Source: Alopecurus myosuroides (Eukaryota > Streptophyta > Magnoliopsida > Poales > Poaceae). Taken from it: 64,000 nt of DNA. Below the pieces are notes generated by a model, which searched no databases, had not been told where the DNA came from, and saw nothing but the letters and a program-made list of their open reading frames with translations. Shown here piece by piece: positions 35,461-46,923 of this stretch. The stretch lies in NCBI GenBank assembly GCA_028641055.1, contig CM054061.1, forward strand, positions 55,442,993-55,506,992, in the 5' to 3' direction. Both the position numbers and the translations under genes were made by a program. The first letter of the stretch is position 1; each line of letters opens with the position of its first letter.

Positions 35461-36421
35461 CTAAGTATAGTATGGACGTAGCTGAGCCACGTTCCATGGT
35501 CTATCTCTTTCTTGCATAGGTGCAGTAGTATGAGCAGTGTCGTTGACTGTGGCCGATTCTTCTCTTGCATCTATCAAGTAATATGACCCATTATGTAGAC
35601 TCCGGCTTATGATGAAAGGTCCTTCCCATGGCGGCGATAGCTTGTGTTTTCCCTCGTTTGTTTGAACCAAGCGCAGGACCAAGTCTCCCTCCTGGAAGAC
35701 CCGGCTTTTTACCCGCCGGCTATGATATCTTCGCAAATCCTGCTGATATATGGCTGACCTTTCTAAGGCTTGCTCCCTTTGTTCTTCTAACATGTCCACG
35801 GCGTCTTGCCGGTTCTTCTCGTTCTCCACTTCGACGTAGGCTGTCACTCTTGGTGAATCATGAATGATGTCGCTTGGTAATACTGCTTCTGCGCCGTAAA
35901 CCATGAAAAAAGGCGTCATCTGGGTGGACCGGTTAGGTGTAGTATTGATACCCCAGACCACGGAAGGGAGTTCTTCAACCCACGCTCCAGCGGCCCTGAT
36001 ACAAGGGACCCTTAGCCGCGGTTTCAATCCTCGAAGTAGCTCTTGGTTCGCCCTCTCCACTTGCCCGTTGGCTTGCGGATGTGCCACTGATGCCACATCA
36101 AGCCTGATTCCATTGTTGCCACAAAATTTTTCCATCTCTCCAAGGGACATGTTGGTTCCGTTGTCAGTGATTATACTGTGGGGATATCCAAACCGGTATA
36201 TGATTCTTTTCAGGAATTTGACTGCTGTGGCCGCTTCACAATTGGTAACCGGCATAACCTCCACCCACTTGGTAAACTTATCGACAGCCACTAAAAGATG
36301 TGTCTTCTTGCATGGTGACATATGGAAAGGGCCAACCATGTCCATACCCCAAACAGCGAATGGCCAGGTTAGTGGTATTGTCCGTAACTCCATAGCCGGC
36401 ACATGAGTTTGGCGAGCGTAC
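35461..36421 (-). pseudogene. Integrase core and C-terminus of the outer element, severed
   Basis: Minus-strand continuation of the outer integrase after the nested insertion: from ARQTHVPAMELRT through the catalytic D, D and E (GMDMVGPF, IITDNGTN, GQVERANQE) to LRPYYT at 35461. The upstream part ending RCDGCQRY is at 46924 onward. The zinc-binding half is therefore separated from the catalytic half. By chance the nested element's 3' LTR leader (ATG at 36519) is in frame with this piece. Confidence 0.88.
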
Positions 36422-36875
36422 TGTCGTGGGATAATCACGGCAGATGTTACCGAGGGTAACTGATCTAGGGGCAAGTCGACACAGGTATTTGGGAGAGGGT
36501 TTAGCTCGAAGGAAGACATGGCGAAAAGCAATCTAAGAGCCGGAAAACAACTCGCCGGATCTCGATATGATTATACTGGATACTCGATAATAGGTGTTAC
36601 AGTTATGACTTGAATCTCTGGCAAACTAAACCTAGGGGCCGGTTTATAAAGCACCCGTACACCCCTAACTTGCCTTTCAAGGCACATCTTGAGTCCTACT
36701 CGAACTCCACATATAAAGCCTAACTTCCCTTATCGCAACCCACAAGCCGGGTTACGAATTTCACAAGCCTTTGAGCCTTCTAGTAACCTTTTTACCCCTA
36801 TCCGGGTATTGATCAGCTCACCTCGGGCCGGATTATACCTTGAAGTGGGCCTACCGGGTTACTATCCCCCCATCA
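36422..36875 (-). repeat. 3' LTR of the inner Tat element
   Basis: 454 bp, same as 46470-46923 by eye. The R-U5 part (36422 to about 36604) is of the 50800-60700 type; the U3 part (about 36619-36875) is of the outer-element type. The shared switch block TATGACTTGAATCTCT is at 36604-36619. Confidence 0.92.
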
Positions 36876-37218
36876 GTAGTCCCCAGGATAGCGCGGGCTT
36901 CACAGATCCATTCTTGAAGTGCTCGCTATTCCTTAAAAAGACATGAAACACCCAAGCTTACGTGAACCGGGTCAAGTTACTTTAACATATGACTAGACAT
37001 AGCTCCGCAGCGGTCATTCGACAGTTCGATCCTTCCTCGAATGCCCAACGAACATTTTCAAATTTGAACCCTAAGATATTAAGGCCCTACTCTTGATAAG
37101 GATCCCGGATATCTCGGGACAAATCGCGTTCCAAACACCCGCAACACCAAATCTGTGCGGATAATTATTGCTCCGTAACCTCCGGCTTTCCAGCCGCGGG
37201 CGAGCTCACCACCTTCCT

Positions 37219-37226
37219 TATAAATA
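37219..37226 (+). promoter_or_regulatory. TATA box of opposite-strand gene, copy 3
   Basis: TATAAATA, equivalent to 30447-30454 in the outer element; the first exon donor follows at 37476. Confidence 0.72.
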
Positions 37227-37978
37227 TCAGCCGATGTTAACCCTAAGTCATTCATCCCGCTTCACCATCCCTTTCCTCCACGCTCCCTCGCAACTTCTGC
37301 CACTGGGCTCGCACGCTTCAAGAAAGATAAGGCCACCTCCGGCCGCACTCGTCCTCAAGCTATCCAGCACCGCCACTAAGCACCGTTGTCACACCCGCGC
37401 TTCTTCATCGAGGGCCGTGACGCGACACTCAAGCCGCGCCACGCACCTCCCTCACTTCGGACCTCAACTCCTTTGGTAAGCCTTTCTCAACCATACAATT
37501 TAAGCTCGCAGCCTTTTCAATCTGACCAAGATTGGATCTGGGTCAACCCGTAAACTGATTTTCCGATATCATCAAATTGAACCGCTTCGATAGACCTTAG
37601 TTCCTTTAGTCACCTGATACGTAGTCGCAGCTCATCCCCGCGCACTTATCGGCCATCCAACTTTGCACAAGATTGCTCGCAAGCTTTTCGATCTAGATCC
37701 ATTCCACCTTGTTATTTCCGCCTGTCGCATTAACACCCGGAAAATCCTCTTTTTCCAGCTAATCCTTCCACAATAAAGGCATGGGCAACCATCCATGTAC
37801 ACCCAATTCACCTGAACGTGTAAGTAATTAGCAATTTACTCAACCTCATCTAACACCCGGAAAAATCTTCTGCATTTAATGTCGTAGTGCATTATCCGGG
37901 TTTCATTTTAGCCTTCAACGCCTTGACGTCTCCAAACCCGAATGACTTGATGCTCCGAATCTCACTCCATACATTTCC

Positions 37979-40900
37979 ATGGCTCCTAAAAGACAAGGAA
38001 GACACCCGGCTTCTGCAAAGGCCTCTCAAACCACTTCTGCCAACTGGGGTCGGTCTTCAACGACAAAGGCCAAGCTAGATGGGATGGCCGAGCTAGGAAT
38101 CCTTCCTTCTCAAAAGGAAATACATTGGAGGGCTCCTGGCGATGAGACCCGTCCCACTCCTATCGGGAATGAGGTAATTTGCTTTACCGAGCATGTGACC
38201 CGGGGATTCCGTCCTCCGGGTCACCCTTTTTTCCGGGAAGTCTTGAGCCACTACGGCCTCCGGGTGTTCGACATAGGGCCTAACTCTATGCTGAACATCA
38301 CCCACTTCATAGTTTTGTCCGAGTCGTACTTACGCACTCCGCCAAACCTTGTTCTTTTTACCGAATTATTCCAATGCGAACCATGCTATGAGAACGGTAA
38401 CGGAACGCTTCTTACCTGCGGCGGGGTGTCTATCCAGCGCCGCAAACACTCACTGATGCCACCTCTCAACCTGAACTCTGACGCCAAAAACTGGCAATTA
38501 TCCTTCTTTTATTGCCACGACACTTCTCCGGACGGTGAGAAGAAACTGCCGGGTTACTCGGAGACCCCCCTCGAGCCGTCCGAGTCTTTTAGTGCTTTCG
38601 CTCCTGACTCTGATAGGGAAGCAATTCGGCCCCTTTTGGCCGAACTATCGGCCCTTTCAGCCCATGGCCTTCTCGGACTTAACTTGGTAAAGACTTGGGT
38701 GGAGTTCCGGGTTCAACCCAACTCCATCCGCTCAAAGTCGCTGCACGAATACTCGGGTCACGTCACAGATTCCCTTCGCTATTCCACCAAAAACTTCCCT
38801 GCCGGTAACACCAACAAGACTATCAAGGGCTTCCTGACGGAGAGACTAGATGTCATAAAGAACACTACCGGGTTATCCCCGTTCACTCGGGAAAACCCGG
38901 CCCCAGCGGTAAGACCTGACTCCTTTTTCTCATTTCATTACTTTCATCCCTTATAGCCTCTAACCACCACTTGTGCTTATTTGTTCACAGGATAACGACC
39001 CCTTCTGGAAAGTTGAAAATCCTCCTCCTTCTCAAGACCCTGAAGAGGAAAACGAGTCTGCTGACGATGATGAGGGTACTCTCCCATACCCTTCACACCT
39101 GCCCTTCACCTGTGTTATTTCTCTTATCTGATACCTATCCGGTTTTCAGGGTCGGGGGATGAAGAGGAGGAAGAAGAAAATGACCCAGAGGCCACCGAGT
39201 CTGACCAGGAGCCCCCTGTTGGAAACAAAAGGAAGGCTAGAGGGGTAGTTGAAAAGGTTCCCTTCTCTTCTATGTCTCGTGCGCCTTACTCCTTTGCTGC
39301 TATGCATGAACTTAACGAGCGATTATCACATTCACCCTTCTTGAAGGACCCTCTCCCGACTAAACGTAGGGTGACCCGGAATTCTCCGGGGGATGATCCC
39401 CTTAACCCGGGTATCTCCACTTCACCCACTCATCGGGCCAGTACCCCTCCAGCTCAACCTTCCCAATCTCCTCAACGTCATCCATCTCCTAATCATCCAC
39501 TTGCCGGGCAATTTCGCGTGCCGCAGCCAGTGCTCCTGCCGACATCATCCGCCTCCAGCGGCGAGCTTCCCCCGGACTATGCCGTGAACACCGGGTAACT
39601 ACCTTTACTTACATTTTCTCGTATTAGTTACTTTTCTTTTTTCCGTATATTCCATTGATCAATGCCTCCCTTCTTTTCTCCAGCGCCACAGTTACGCTAA
39701 GCGACCCGGACATCCCTGAATCAGAAGAGCAGGGAGAAGAGAAGCCGAGTGATGACATGGACGTTGAGGTTGAGGACGAGGCCGAGGATGGAAATGGAGA
39801 AGATCCTTTTAAGGACCCAGTCCCACCAAAGACTGCATCACCCCAGCCCTCTGAAGAAGTGGACGAAGACATCATTGTAGAGACCAAGTCGGGCTCTCCT
39901 ATCCCGGACGTTCAAACAATCCGGGTTTCGACCCCCAAACCCGGAACAACTCCTCCTCAAGAGGGCCAATCCTCCGGCCCTTCTCGACTTCGCCCTGAAG
40001 ACATGACCTTTGCTCAAATGCTAGATGCCCTTCATACCTTGAAGGGCGACGAAGAAAACATACTAGATGCCTTAATAACCAAGCACGAGGTAACCCCGAC
40101 TAATCATCAATTGTCTCCATGCCTAGTCCCCAAGTTCCGAGTAATTTACTAGGTAACTTGCTTGGAACTTTGCATAATGTTTCTGGCTGATCCCTCTTCA
40201 TGCTTCTTTACAGGATTATGTTTCACAGTTGGAGAAGAAGCTGGCCAAGTCCACCAAGCGTATTGGAAAAGAAACGGCCCTTCGTGAAGCTGCTGAGACT
40301 GAGGCTCGCAGGTGCCAAAAGATGACGAAAAAGTACAGGAAGAGAGCTCACAGGGCTAAGGAAAAACTTACAACTCTTTCTGCTCAAATTGCTGATGTTC
40401 ACCGTACCGCGACTGGTAAGATTTTTGAATTTCACCTTTTTATGACTCGGATTGCTTTGATTTGAACACTTGCACTTGCTTGCCTACTATCTTTACTCCT
40501 TTTGCCTTTCTTAGCAGGCCCACGTGATGCTGCCCCCGAAGAAGATGATGCTGCCAAGCTTAAAACCATCAAGAATACTCTTCGCCAACTTTGCGGCGGA
40601 ATTAGCTGGATACTTGATGAGCTGCGACTGCCGGATGTCAAGCCAGATAATATGAAGAGATTACTGGAATTCTGCTCCACGATCCCCGAGTGGATTTGGC
40701 ATTGGAAACGATCCTCCTGCCGAGTTGGGGTAACCCGGGGGCTCGCACTGGCTAAAGCATACGCCCCCAAGCTACAACTTGCCAAACTTATGAGTGGATT
40801 TCCAGAGTTCAACTTGGATGGGTCCAAGTTTTTGCCAAAGGACTTCAAGGCTATTCAGAAAGAAGTCCGCCATCCGGCTAGCGTTATTGCTGACAGCTTG

Positions 40901-41152
40901 GAGATTGATGAGATTCTCCCTGCTTATGATGCTAATGACAAGGTTGTCAAGGCGAACCGCCCCCAGCCGTTCGATATGCTTGCCCGTTGGAAGGAGCAGG
41001 CGATCAAGATGAAGGAAGAAGCCGCCAAGAAGGCCGAGGCCGATTCTGCTCCTGCAACTTCTGCTGCACAACCCGGGACTGCTGCCGACCCGAGTGGCGC
41101 CGCAACTACTGGTGGCGACAAGGGCAAGGCCAAGATGGATCCTGCAGCTTGA
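37979..41152 (+). CDS. Opposite-strand accessory gene, copy 3, first-intron acceptor deleted
   Basis: Coding exons 37979-38908, 38991-39075, 39150-39594, 39684-40089, 40214-40415, 40518-41152; the joined frame is open, 900 residues, nearly identical to copy 2. Domains are as in copy 2. The difference is upstream: 21 bases that carry the 3' splice site of the 5' untranslated intron in copy 2 (CCCTTGCAG and adjoining bases) are missing just before the ATG, so the untranslated intron must use another acceptor or stay in. The coding part is unaffected. Function unknown. Confidence 0.83.
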
Positions 41153-42211
41153 AGTAATGCCTATCATTTCACACACGTCAGCCGGCAAAGCATCGTTAAA
41201 ACAGTCTTTACTATTCGTTTAAGCAGAGCGCCTGTGCTCTTTTGATACTTTATGGTTTTTGTAACACTTTTATTTAAACTCCCAATGCACTTTGCGCCCC
41301 CTTTGGGCTTTTGATGAATGTGTCTTTGCATTTACTTATTCTTGATATCCACTTGCTTTATTCTCGATACCTTATACTTTTCTTTATACTTTCCTTAGCA
41401 AGACCCGTCCTCCGGGTGTCGTTGGCGTCTAGGGACCAGTTTTAGACCTGAATCCCTAAGCTCCTGAGACCCGGATGCGTGGCTTGTTTTAATTTTATCG
41501 GCTGGATGATGCTGTTTCTTCCTTAGAGCTCATAAGTCCCCAGTCCGGGTTTCTGCGTCTAGGGCACATGATTGTTTTCTTTCAAGGAAACAAATCGCCT
41601 GTCGCTGAATGCCCAAGACTTCAGGACAGCTTCTTATGAGGTTTGAAGTTATGCTTGATAATCGTTGAGTTTCCGGCTATCGGCCTTATACTCTGCATAA
41701 CTTGTGGTTTAGATGACCCTTTCGACTATCTTGTACTATAAGCCGGCTTTCGCGTGGATACCATGTTGTTACATCAATACGAAAACGGGGTCAAGCAAGT
41801 CCCGTTTGGGTCTCATGACCGACATTTAATCGTAAGCGAACGAATCATGCCACTTCGTTGCGAGTCACATCGAGCTTAAGTAAGAATAGCCGAGAAATTT
41901 GGACTTCTTTGTCCGGTTATAAGATTGTAGCCGCACTCGTTTTTTCGAGTGACGGCCCCTATAACTCATTGGCATCAAGGCCGGGTCTTTTTTGAGTTTA
42001 CAGCTGTGCTTGTATGAGCAACCAGCCCTCAAGACCTGAATATTCACATTGCATAAATAAAACTTGCTTCTTTTCTTGATAATCCCTTTTTATTTGATAT
42101 GAAAAAATTGGGCCAGCAAGCCGCCTCATTAAAAACCCATCCAGTCCCCAAGGGTGCCCTGGATAGGAAAAGAGTGCGTCTGAAACCTGCTGCCTGTTAC
42201 ATCATTTTCTG
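41153..42211. other. Conserved non-coding block of the inner Tat element
   Basis: Near-identical counterpart of 34402-35460, between the convergent 3' ends of the accessory gene and integrase. No gene seen. Confidence 0.7.
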
Positions 42212-45200
42212 CTAAGTATAGTATGGACGTAGCTGAGCCACGTTCCATGGTCTATCTCTTTCTTGCATAGGTGCAGTAGTATGAGCAGTGTCGTTGACTG
42301 TGGCCGATTCTTCTCTTGCATCTATCAAGTAATATGACCCATTATGTAGACTCCGGCTTATGATGAAAGGTCCTTCCCATGGCGGCGATAGCTTGTGTTT
42401 TCCCTCGTTTGTTTGAACCAAGCGCAGGACCAAGTCTCCCTCCTGGAAGACCCGGCTTTTTACCCGCCGGCTATGATATCTTCGCAAATCCTGCTGATAT
42501 ATGGCTGACCTTTCTAAGGCTTGCTCCCTTTGTTCTTCTAACATGTCCACGGCGTCTTGCCGGTTCTTCTCGTTCTCCACTTCGACGTAGGCTGTCACTC
42601 TTGGTGAATCATGAATGATGTCGCTTGGTAATACTGCTTCTGCGCCGTAAACCATGAAGAAAGGCGTCATCTGGGTGGACCGGTTAGGTGTAGTATTGAT
42701 ACCCCAGACCACGGAAGGGAGTTCTTCAACCCACGCTCCAGCGGCCCTGATACAAGGGACCCTTAGCCGCGGTTTCAATCCTCGAAGTAGCTCTTGGTTC
42801 GCCCTCTCCACTTGCCCGTTGGCTTGCGGATGTGCCACTGATGCCACATCAAGCCTGATTCCATTGTTGCCACAAAATTTTTCCATCTCTCCAAGGGACA
42901 TGTTGGTTCCGTTGTCAGTGATTATACTGTGGGGATATCCAAACCGATATATGATTCTTTTCAGGAATTTGACTGCTGTGGCCGCTTCACAATTGGTAAC
43001 CGGCATAACCTCCACCCACTTGGTAAACTTATCGACAGCCACTAAAAGATGTGTCTTCTTGCATGGTGACATATGGAAAGGGCCAACCATGTCCATACCC
43101 CAAACAGCGAATGGCCAGGTTAGTGGTATTGTCCGTAACTCCATAGCCGGCACATGAGTTTGGCGAGCGTACCTTTGACATCCATCGCATCTTGCCACTA
43201 TCCGCTCCGCGTCTGTTAAGGCCGTGAGCCAGAAGAACCCATGCCGATAGGCCTTAGCCACAAGGGATCTTGTGGACGCATGATGCCCACAATCACCTTC
43301 GTGGATCTCCTTAAGGATTTGTCGGCCTTCTTCCGGTGTCACGCAGCGCAGAAAGACTCCTGTCGCGCTTCTCTTGTACAGCTCCCCATTGATAATAGTA
43401 TATCCTTTTGCCCGCCTCAAGATTTGTCTTGCTAATACTTCCTGTTCTGGCAATTCGCCCCGTGATAAATAGGCCAGATATGGCTCTGTCCACTCGGGAA
43501 CAGTACGTATTGCAGCCACAAACTCCTCATCCGGGTCTCGATTTGCTAGTTCTTCCTCAGACTCGGATTTAACTGACGGTCGCCATAGCTCATCCAGGAA
43601 AACATTAGGTGGAACCGGCTCTCTACGCGAGCCGAGTCTGGCGAGTGCATCCGCTGCCTCATTTTTTCTTCTGTCTACGTGCTCCACTTCATACCCGGAG
43701 AAACACCCGGCAACCCTATCAACCTCTCTGCGATACGCTGCCATAGTGGCGTCCCTCCTATCCCAGGTTCCTGATACCTGCTGCACCACAAGATCCGAAT
43801 CCCCAAAGCATCGTATCCTTCTGATGTTCATCTCCTTGGCTATCTTCAAGCCGTGCAGTAGGGCCTCATACTCGGCCACGTTATTTGAACAATCGAAGTG
43901 AATCTGTAGCACGTAACTTAGTTTGTCCCCCTTTGGCGACGTCAGCACCACTCCAGCTCCTGACCCTTCGTACTGCTTTGATCCATCGAAGTGCATGGTC
44001 CATGACTCGGAATTTGGGACTATAGTAGCCATTCCAGTGTGTGTCCAGTCGTTAACAAAATCGACCAAAGCCTGTGACTTGATTGCTGATCTGGGCTCGT
44101 AGCTGATATGATAATCTCCCATCTCTATTGCCCATTTGGCTATTCTTCCCGTTGCATCCGAGTTTCTGATGATATCCGACATTGGTATTGAACTAACCAC
44201 TGTTATGGGATGTTCTTGGAAATATGGCTTCAACTTCCGGCTGGCCATAAAGACCCCAAACACCAACTTTTGCCAATGTGGATAACGCTGCTTTGCTTCC
44301 GATAACACCTCGCTGACATAATAAACCGGCCTTTGGACCGGGTATCCCTTCCCATCCTCCTTGCGTTCTACGACAACTACTGCGCTGACGGCCCGGGGAC
44401 CGGCGGCCACGTATAATAACATAGGTTCTTTAGGACCCGGGGCTGCTAGTACTGGTGCTTCCGACAATTGCTTTTTTAGCGCTTCAAACGCCTCATCTGC
44501 CTCCTGATCCCACACGAACTTATCTGACTTCCGCAAAAGCCGATACAAGGGTATTGCCTTTTCTCCAAGCCTGGATATGAACCGGCTCAAGGCTGCTACG
44601 CAGCCCGTGAGCTTTTGAACATGCTTCAAATTTTCCGGTTTCTTCAAACTTTGGATGGCCTTGATTTTGTCCGGGTTTGCCTCGATTCCTCTCTCGGAGA
44701 CTATAAAGCCGAGTAACTTCCCAGCCGGGACTCCAAATACGCACTTCGTTGGGTTAAGCTTCATCTGGTACCTTCTCAAGTTTTTAAATGTCTCCTTCAA
44801 ATCATCAATGAACGTTTCTGCCTTCCGGGTCTTAATAACCACGTCATCCACATACGCGTGCACGTTGCGCCCAATTTGGTCCTCGAAGCACTTCTGAATA
44901 CATCGTTGGTAAGTTGCGCCCGCATTTTTCAATCCAAACGTCATGGTTTTGTAGCAGAAGGCCCCAAAAGGGGTTATGAATGACGTTTTCTCCCAATCCT
45001 CCCTTTTGAGTTTAATCTGGTGGTACCCCGAATATGCGTCCAGGAAACACAGCAAGTCGCTTCCGGCTACCGCGTCTATGATTTGGTCTATCCTTGGTAG
45101 TGCGAACGGATCCTTTGGGCAATGCTTGTTGAGGCTCGTGAAATCGATACACATCCTCCATTCATTTGTCTTTTTCATCACAAGAACCGGGTTTGCTAAC

Positions 45201-46567
45201 CAGTCGGGGTGAAATACTTCCATGATAAAGCATGCGGTTAATAGTCGCGCGATTTCCTCACCTATAGCTCTTCTCCTTTCCTCATTCATCTTTCTCATAC
45301 CTTGCTTCACAGGCCTGGCCTTGGGATCCACGTGCAAACTGTGCTCTGCCAACTCAGTGGGAATACCCGGCATGTCGCTGGGTGTCCAAGCAAACACATC
45401 CGCATTTGAACGGATGAATTCCACCAGAGCCTTTTCTTGCGCATCATCTAGATTGGACCCTATAGTGAACTGCTTGGTGGGATCTCCCTCCACAAAATCT
45501 ACTTTCTTGGTATCTTGAGCTGCCTTGAACTTTACTCTTTCGTCTTCAGCATCTGGCCTTCTCAACGCTGTACCATCATCCGGATCCACCTGCGACCGGT
45601 AATACTGAAGCTCTTCCTTCCTGCAGGCTTGTTCGGCCATTACTGAATCTCCCTCATCGCACTCGGCTGCTATATCCCGGTCTCCATGGATAGTGATGGT
45701 CTGCTTGGGGCCCGGAATCTTTAATTGCAGATACACGTAGCACGGCCTAGCCATGAACTTAGCATAAGCCGGCCTTCCGAACAGAGCGTGGTAGGGGCTG
45801 TGCAGCTTGACTACCTCAAACGTGAGCCACTCCACCCGATAGTTATCTACCGATTCTCCAAAGGCTACTTCCAACGCAATTTTCCCTTCGGGGCGTGCCG
45901 AATGACCCGGCACGATTCCATGGAACACCGTCGAACTTTTTTGTAGCTGGGACTCCTTGAGGTTCATGCGCAAGAAGGTTTCCCAATATAGGATGTTGAT
46001 ACTACTCCCTCCATCCATCAAGACTTTCTTCAGCTCGTAACCATTGACCTGGGGTGCCACCACTAATGCCAAGGTTCCGGGGTGCTTTATTCCTTCCGGG
46101 TGATCCCTTCTGCTCCATGTTACCTCTTGCTCCGCCCATCTCAAGGATCCCGAAGTGGCCGAGGAGGCTGGATCCACTGTTTGCTTCAACGCCCCTTTGT
46201 CCCTGCTGGAAGTCCCTGTAACATGCACATGATATTGTCCTTTCAAATTGAGCGTACGTACCATGCCGATGAAGATTTTGATTTGGCCGATTGACACCAT
46301 GGATCCGGATTCGAAGTGATCCGGCTCCAACTCCCACCCGGAATTGTCCACTATCTGCTCTCCTTCGTCATTGGAGTAGATCTCGCCGACGACAAAGTTC
46401 TCCATACTCTTCCGAGCTTCTCCCGTGATGTAAACACCTTTGGACGCAGGCCCCACGGTGGGCGCCAACTGTCGTGGGATAATCACGGCAGATGTTACCG
46501 AGGGTAACTGATCTAGGGGCAAGTCGACACAGGTATTTGGGAGAGGGTTTAGCTCGAAGGAAGACAT
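42212..46567 (-). CDS. Gag-leader-Pol fusion: protease, RT, RNase H x2, integrase
   Basis: 1,451 residues from the U5-encoded ATG (46565-46567) to the stop at 42212. Counting from that ATG, the leader is ~1-105, protease DGG at 185-187, RT with YVDD at 572-575, first RNase H ~710-840, second RNase H ~855-985 (HFDGSKQ, AEYEALL, GDSDLVV, NEAADALA), integrase zinc-binding His/Cys ~1089-1130, and catalytic D1159, D1218, E1254 with the D35E spacing. All catalytic residues are present. The whole Gag core is missing: the leader (IGMVR) joins the protease region (GQYHVHVTG) in frame. One oddity is Cys in LLTACFIME where the sibling has Gly. It should make enzymes but no capsid. Confidence 0.93.
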   Translation of the reverse strand: MSSFELNPLPNTCVDLPLDQLPSVTSAVIIPRQLAPTVGPASKGVYITGEARKSMENFVVGEIYSNDEGEQIVDNSGWELEPDHFESGSMVSIGQIKIFIGMVRTLNLKGQYHVHVTGTSSRDKGALKQTVDPASSATSGSLRWAEQEVTWSRRDHPEGIKHPGTLALVVAPQVNGYELKKVLMDGGSSINILYWETFLRMNLKESQLQKSSTVFHGIVPGHSARPEGKIALEVAFGESVDNYRVEWLTFEVVKLHSPYHALFGRPAYAKFMARPCYVYLQLKIPGPKQTITIHGDRDIAAECDEGDSVMAEQACRKEELQYYRSQVDPDDGTALRRPDAEDERVKFKAAQDTKKVDFVEGDPTKQFTIGSNLDDAQEKALVEFIRSNADVFAWTPSDMPGIPTELAEHSLHVDPKARPVKQGMRKMNEERRRAIGEEIARLLTACFIMEVFHPDWLANPVLVMKKTNEWRMCIDFTSLNKHCPKDPFALPRIDQIIDAVAGSDLLCFLDAYSGYHQIKLKREDWEKTSFITPFGAFCYKTMTFGLKNAGATYQRCIQKCFEDQIGRNVHAYVDDVVIKTRKAETFIDDLKETFKNLRRYQMKLNPTKCVFGVPAGKLLGFIVSERGIEANPDKIKAIQSLKKPENLKHVQKLTGCVAALSRFISRLGEKAIPLYRLLRKSDKFVWDQEADEAFEALKKQLSEAPVLAAPGPKEPMLLYVAAGPRAVSAVVVVERKEDGKGYPVQRPVYYVSEVLSEAKQRYPHWQKLVFGVFMASRKLKPYFQEHPITVVSSIPMSDIIRNSDATGRIAKWAIEMGDYHISYEPRSAIKSQALVDFVNDWTHTGMATIVPNSESWTMHFDGSKQYEGSGAGVVLTSPKGDKLSYVLQIHFDCSNNVAEYEALLHGLKIAKEMNIRRIRCFGDSDLVVQQVSGTWDRRDATMAAYRREVDRVAGCFSGYEVEHVDRRKNEAADALARLGSRREPVPPNVFLDELWRPSVKSESEEELANRDPDEEFVAAIRTVPEWTEPYLAYLSRGELPEQEVLARQILRRAKGYTIINGELYKRSATGVFLRCVTPEEGRQILKEIHEGDCGHHASTRSLVAKAYRHGFFWLTALTDAERIVARCDGCQRYARQTHVPAMELRTIPLTWPFAVWGMDMVGPFHMSPCKKTHLLVAVDKFTKWVEVMPVTNCEAATAVKFLKRIIYRFGYPHSIITDNGTNMSLGEMEKFCGNNGIRLDVASVAHPQANGQVERANQELLRGLKPRLRVPCIRAAGAWVEELPSVVWGINTTPNRSTQMTPFFMVYGAEAVLPSDIIHDSPRVTAYVEVENEKNRQDAVDMLEEQREQALERSAIYQQDLRRYHSRRVKSRVFQEGDLVLRLVQTNEGKHKLSPPWEGPFIISRSLHNGSYYLIDAREESATVNDTAHTTAPMQERDRPWNVAQLRPYYT
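46450..46467 (-). promoter_or_regulatory. Primer binding site of the inner element, tRNA-Lys type
   Basis: Minus-strand TGGCGCCCACCGTGGGGC two bases inside the 5' LTR, identical to the site in all other Tat elements here. Confidence 0.85.
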
Positions 46568-46923
46568 GGCGAAAAGCAATCTAAGAGCCGGAAAACAACT
46601 CGCCGGATCTCGATATGATTATACTGGATACTCGATAATAGGTGTTACAGTTATGACTTGAATCTCTGGCAAACTAAACCTAGGGGCCGGTTTATAAAGC
46701 ACCCGTACACCCCTAACTTGCCTTTCAAGGCACATCTTGAGTCCTACTCGAACTCCACATATAAAGCCTAACTTCCCTTATCGCAACCCACAAGCCGGGT
46801 TACGAATTTCACAAGCCTTTGAGCCTTCTAGTAACCTTTTTACCCCTATCCGGGTATTGATCAGCTCACCTCGGGCCGGATTATACCTTGAAGTGGGCCT
46901 ACCGGGTTACTATCCCCCCATCA
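46470..46923 (-). repeat. 5' LTR of the inner Tat element (mosaic)
   Basis: 454 bp. TATA-like TTTATAAA on the minus strand at 46691-46698. The block TATGACTTGAATCTCT at 46652-46667 is shared by all three elements. Left of it (R-U5) the sequence follows the 50800-60700 type; right of it (U3) it follows the outer element. Confidence 0.92.

Larger units (their letters stand above)
36422..46923 (-). mobile_element. Inner Tat element, gag-less, pol intact, nested in integrase of its sibling
   Basis: 10,502 bp, minus strand, 454-bp LTRs at 46470-46923 (5') and 36422-36875 (3'), perfect TSD CGTAC (36417-36421, 46924-46928). The internal sequence is nearly identical to the outer element, with the same gag deletion, one uninterrupted pol frame, and the opposite-strand gene. 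By eye the LTRs are identical to each other. Their U3 matches the outer element (about 2 differences in ~245 bases), but their R-U5 differs at about 19 sites in ~210 and instead matches the element at 50800-60700 (about 4 differences in ~200). Confidence 0.94.

Noticed and set aside
35628..36406. Plus-strand open frames over the integrase (also 42379-43157, 46997-47191 and similar)
   Set aside because: They are mirror frames of the conserved integrase and RT genes and have no protein resemblance of their own.
29651..43200. Apparent 6.7-kb tandem duplication (30104-36421 versus 36876-43170)
   Set aside because: LTR positions and two different perfect TSDs (CAAAC, CGTAC) explain it fully as one element nested in its sibling.
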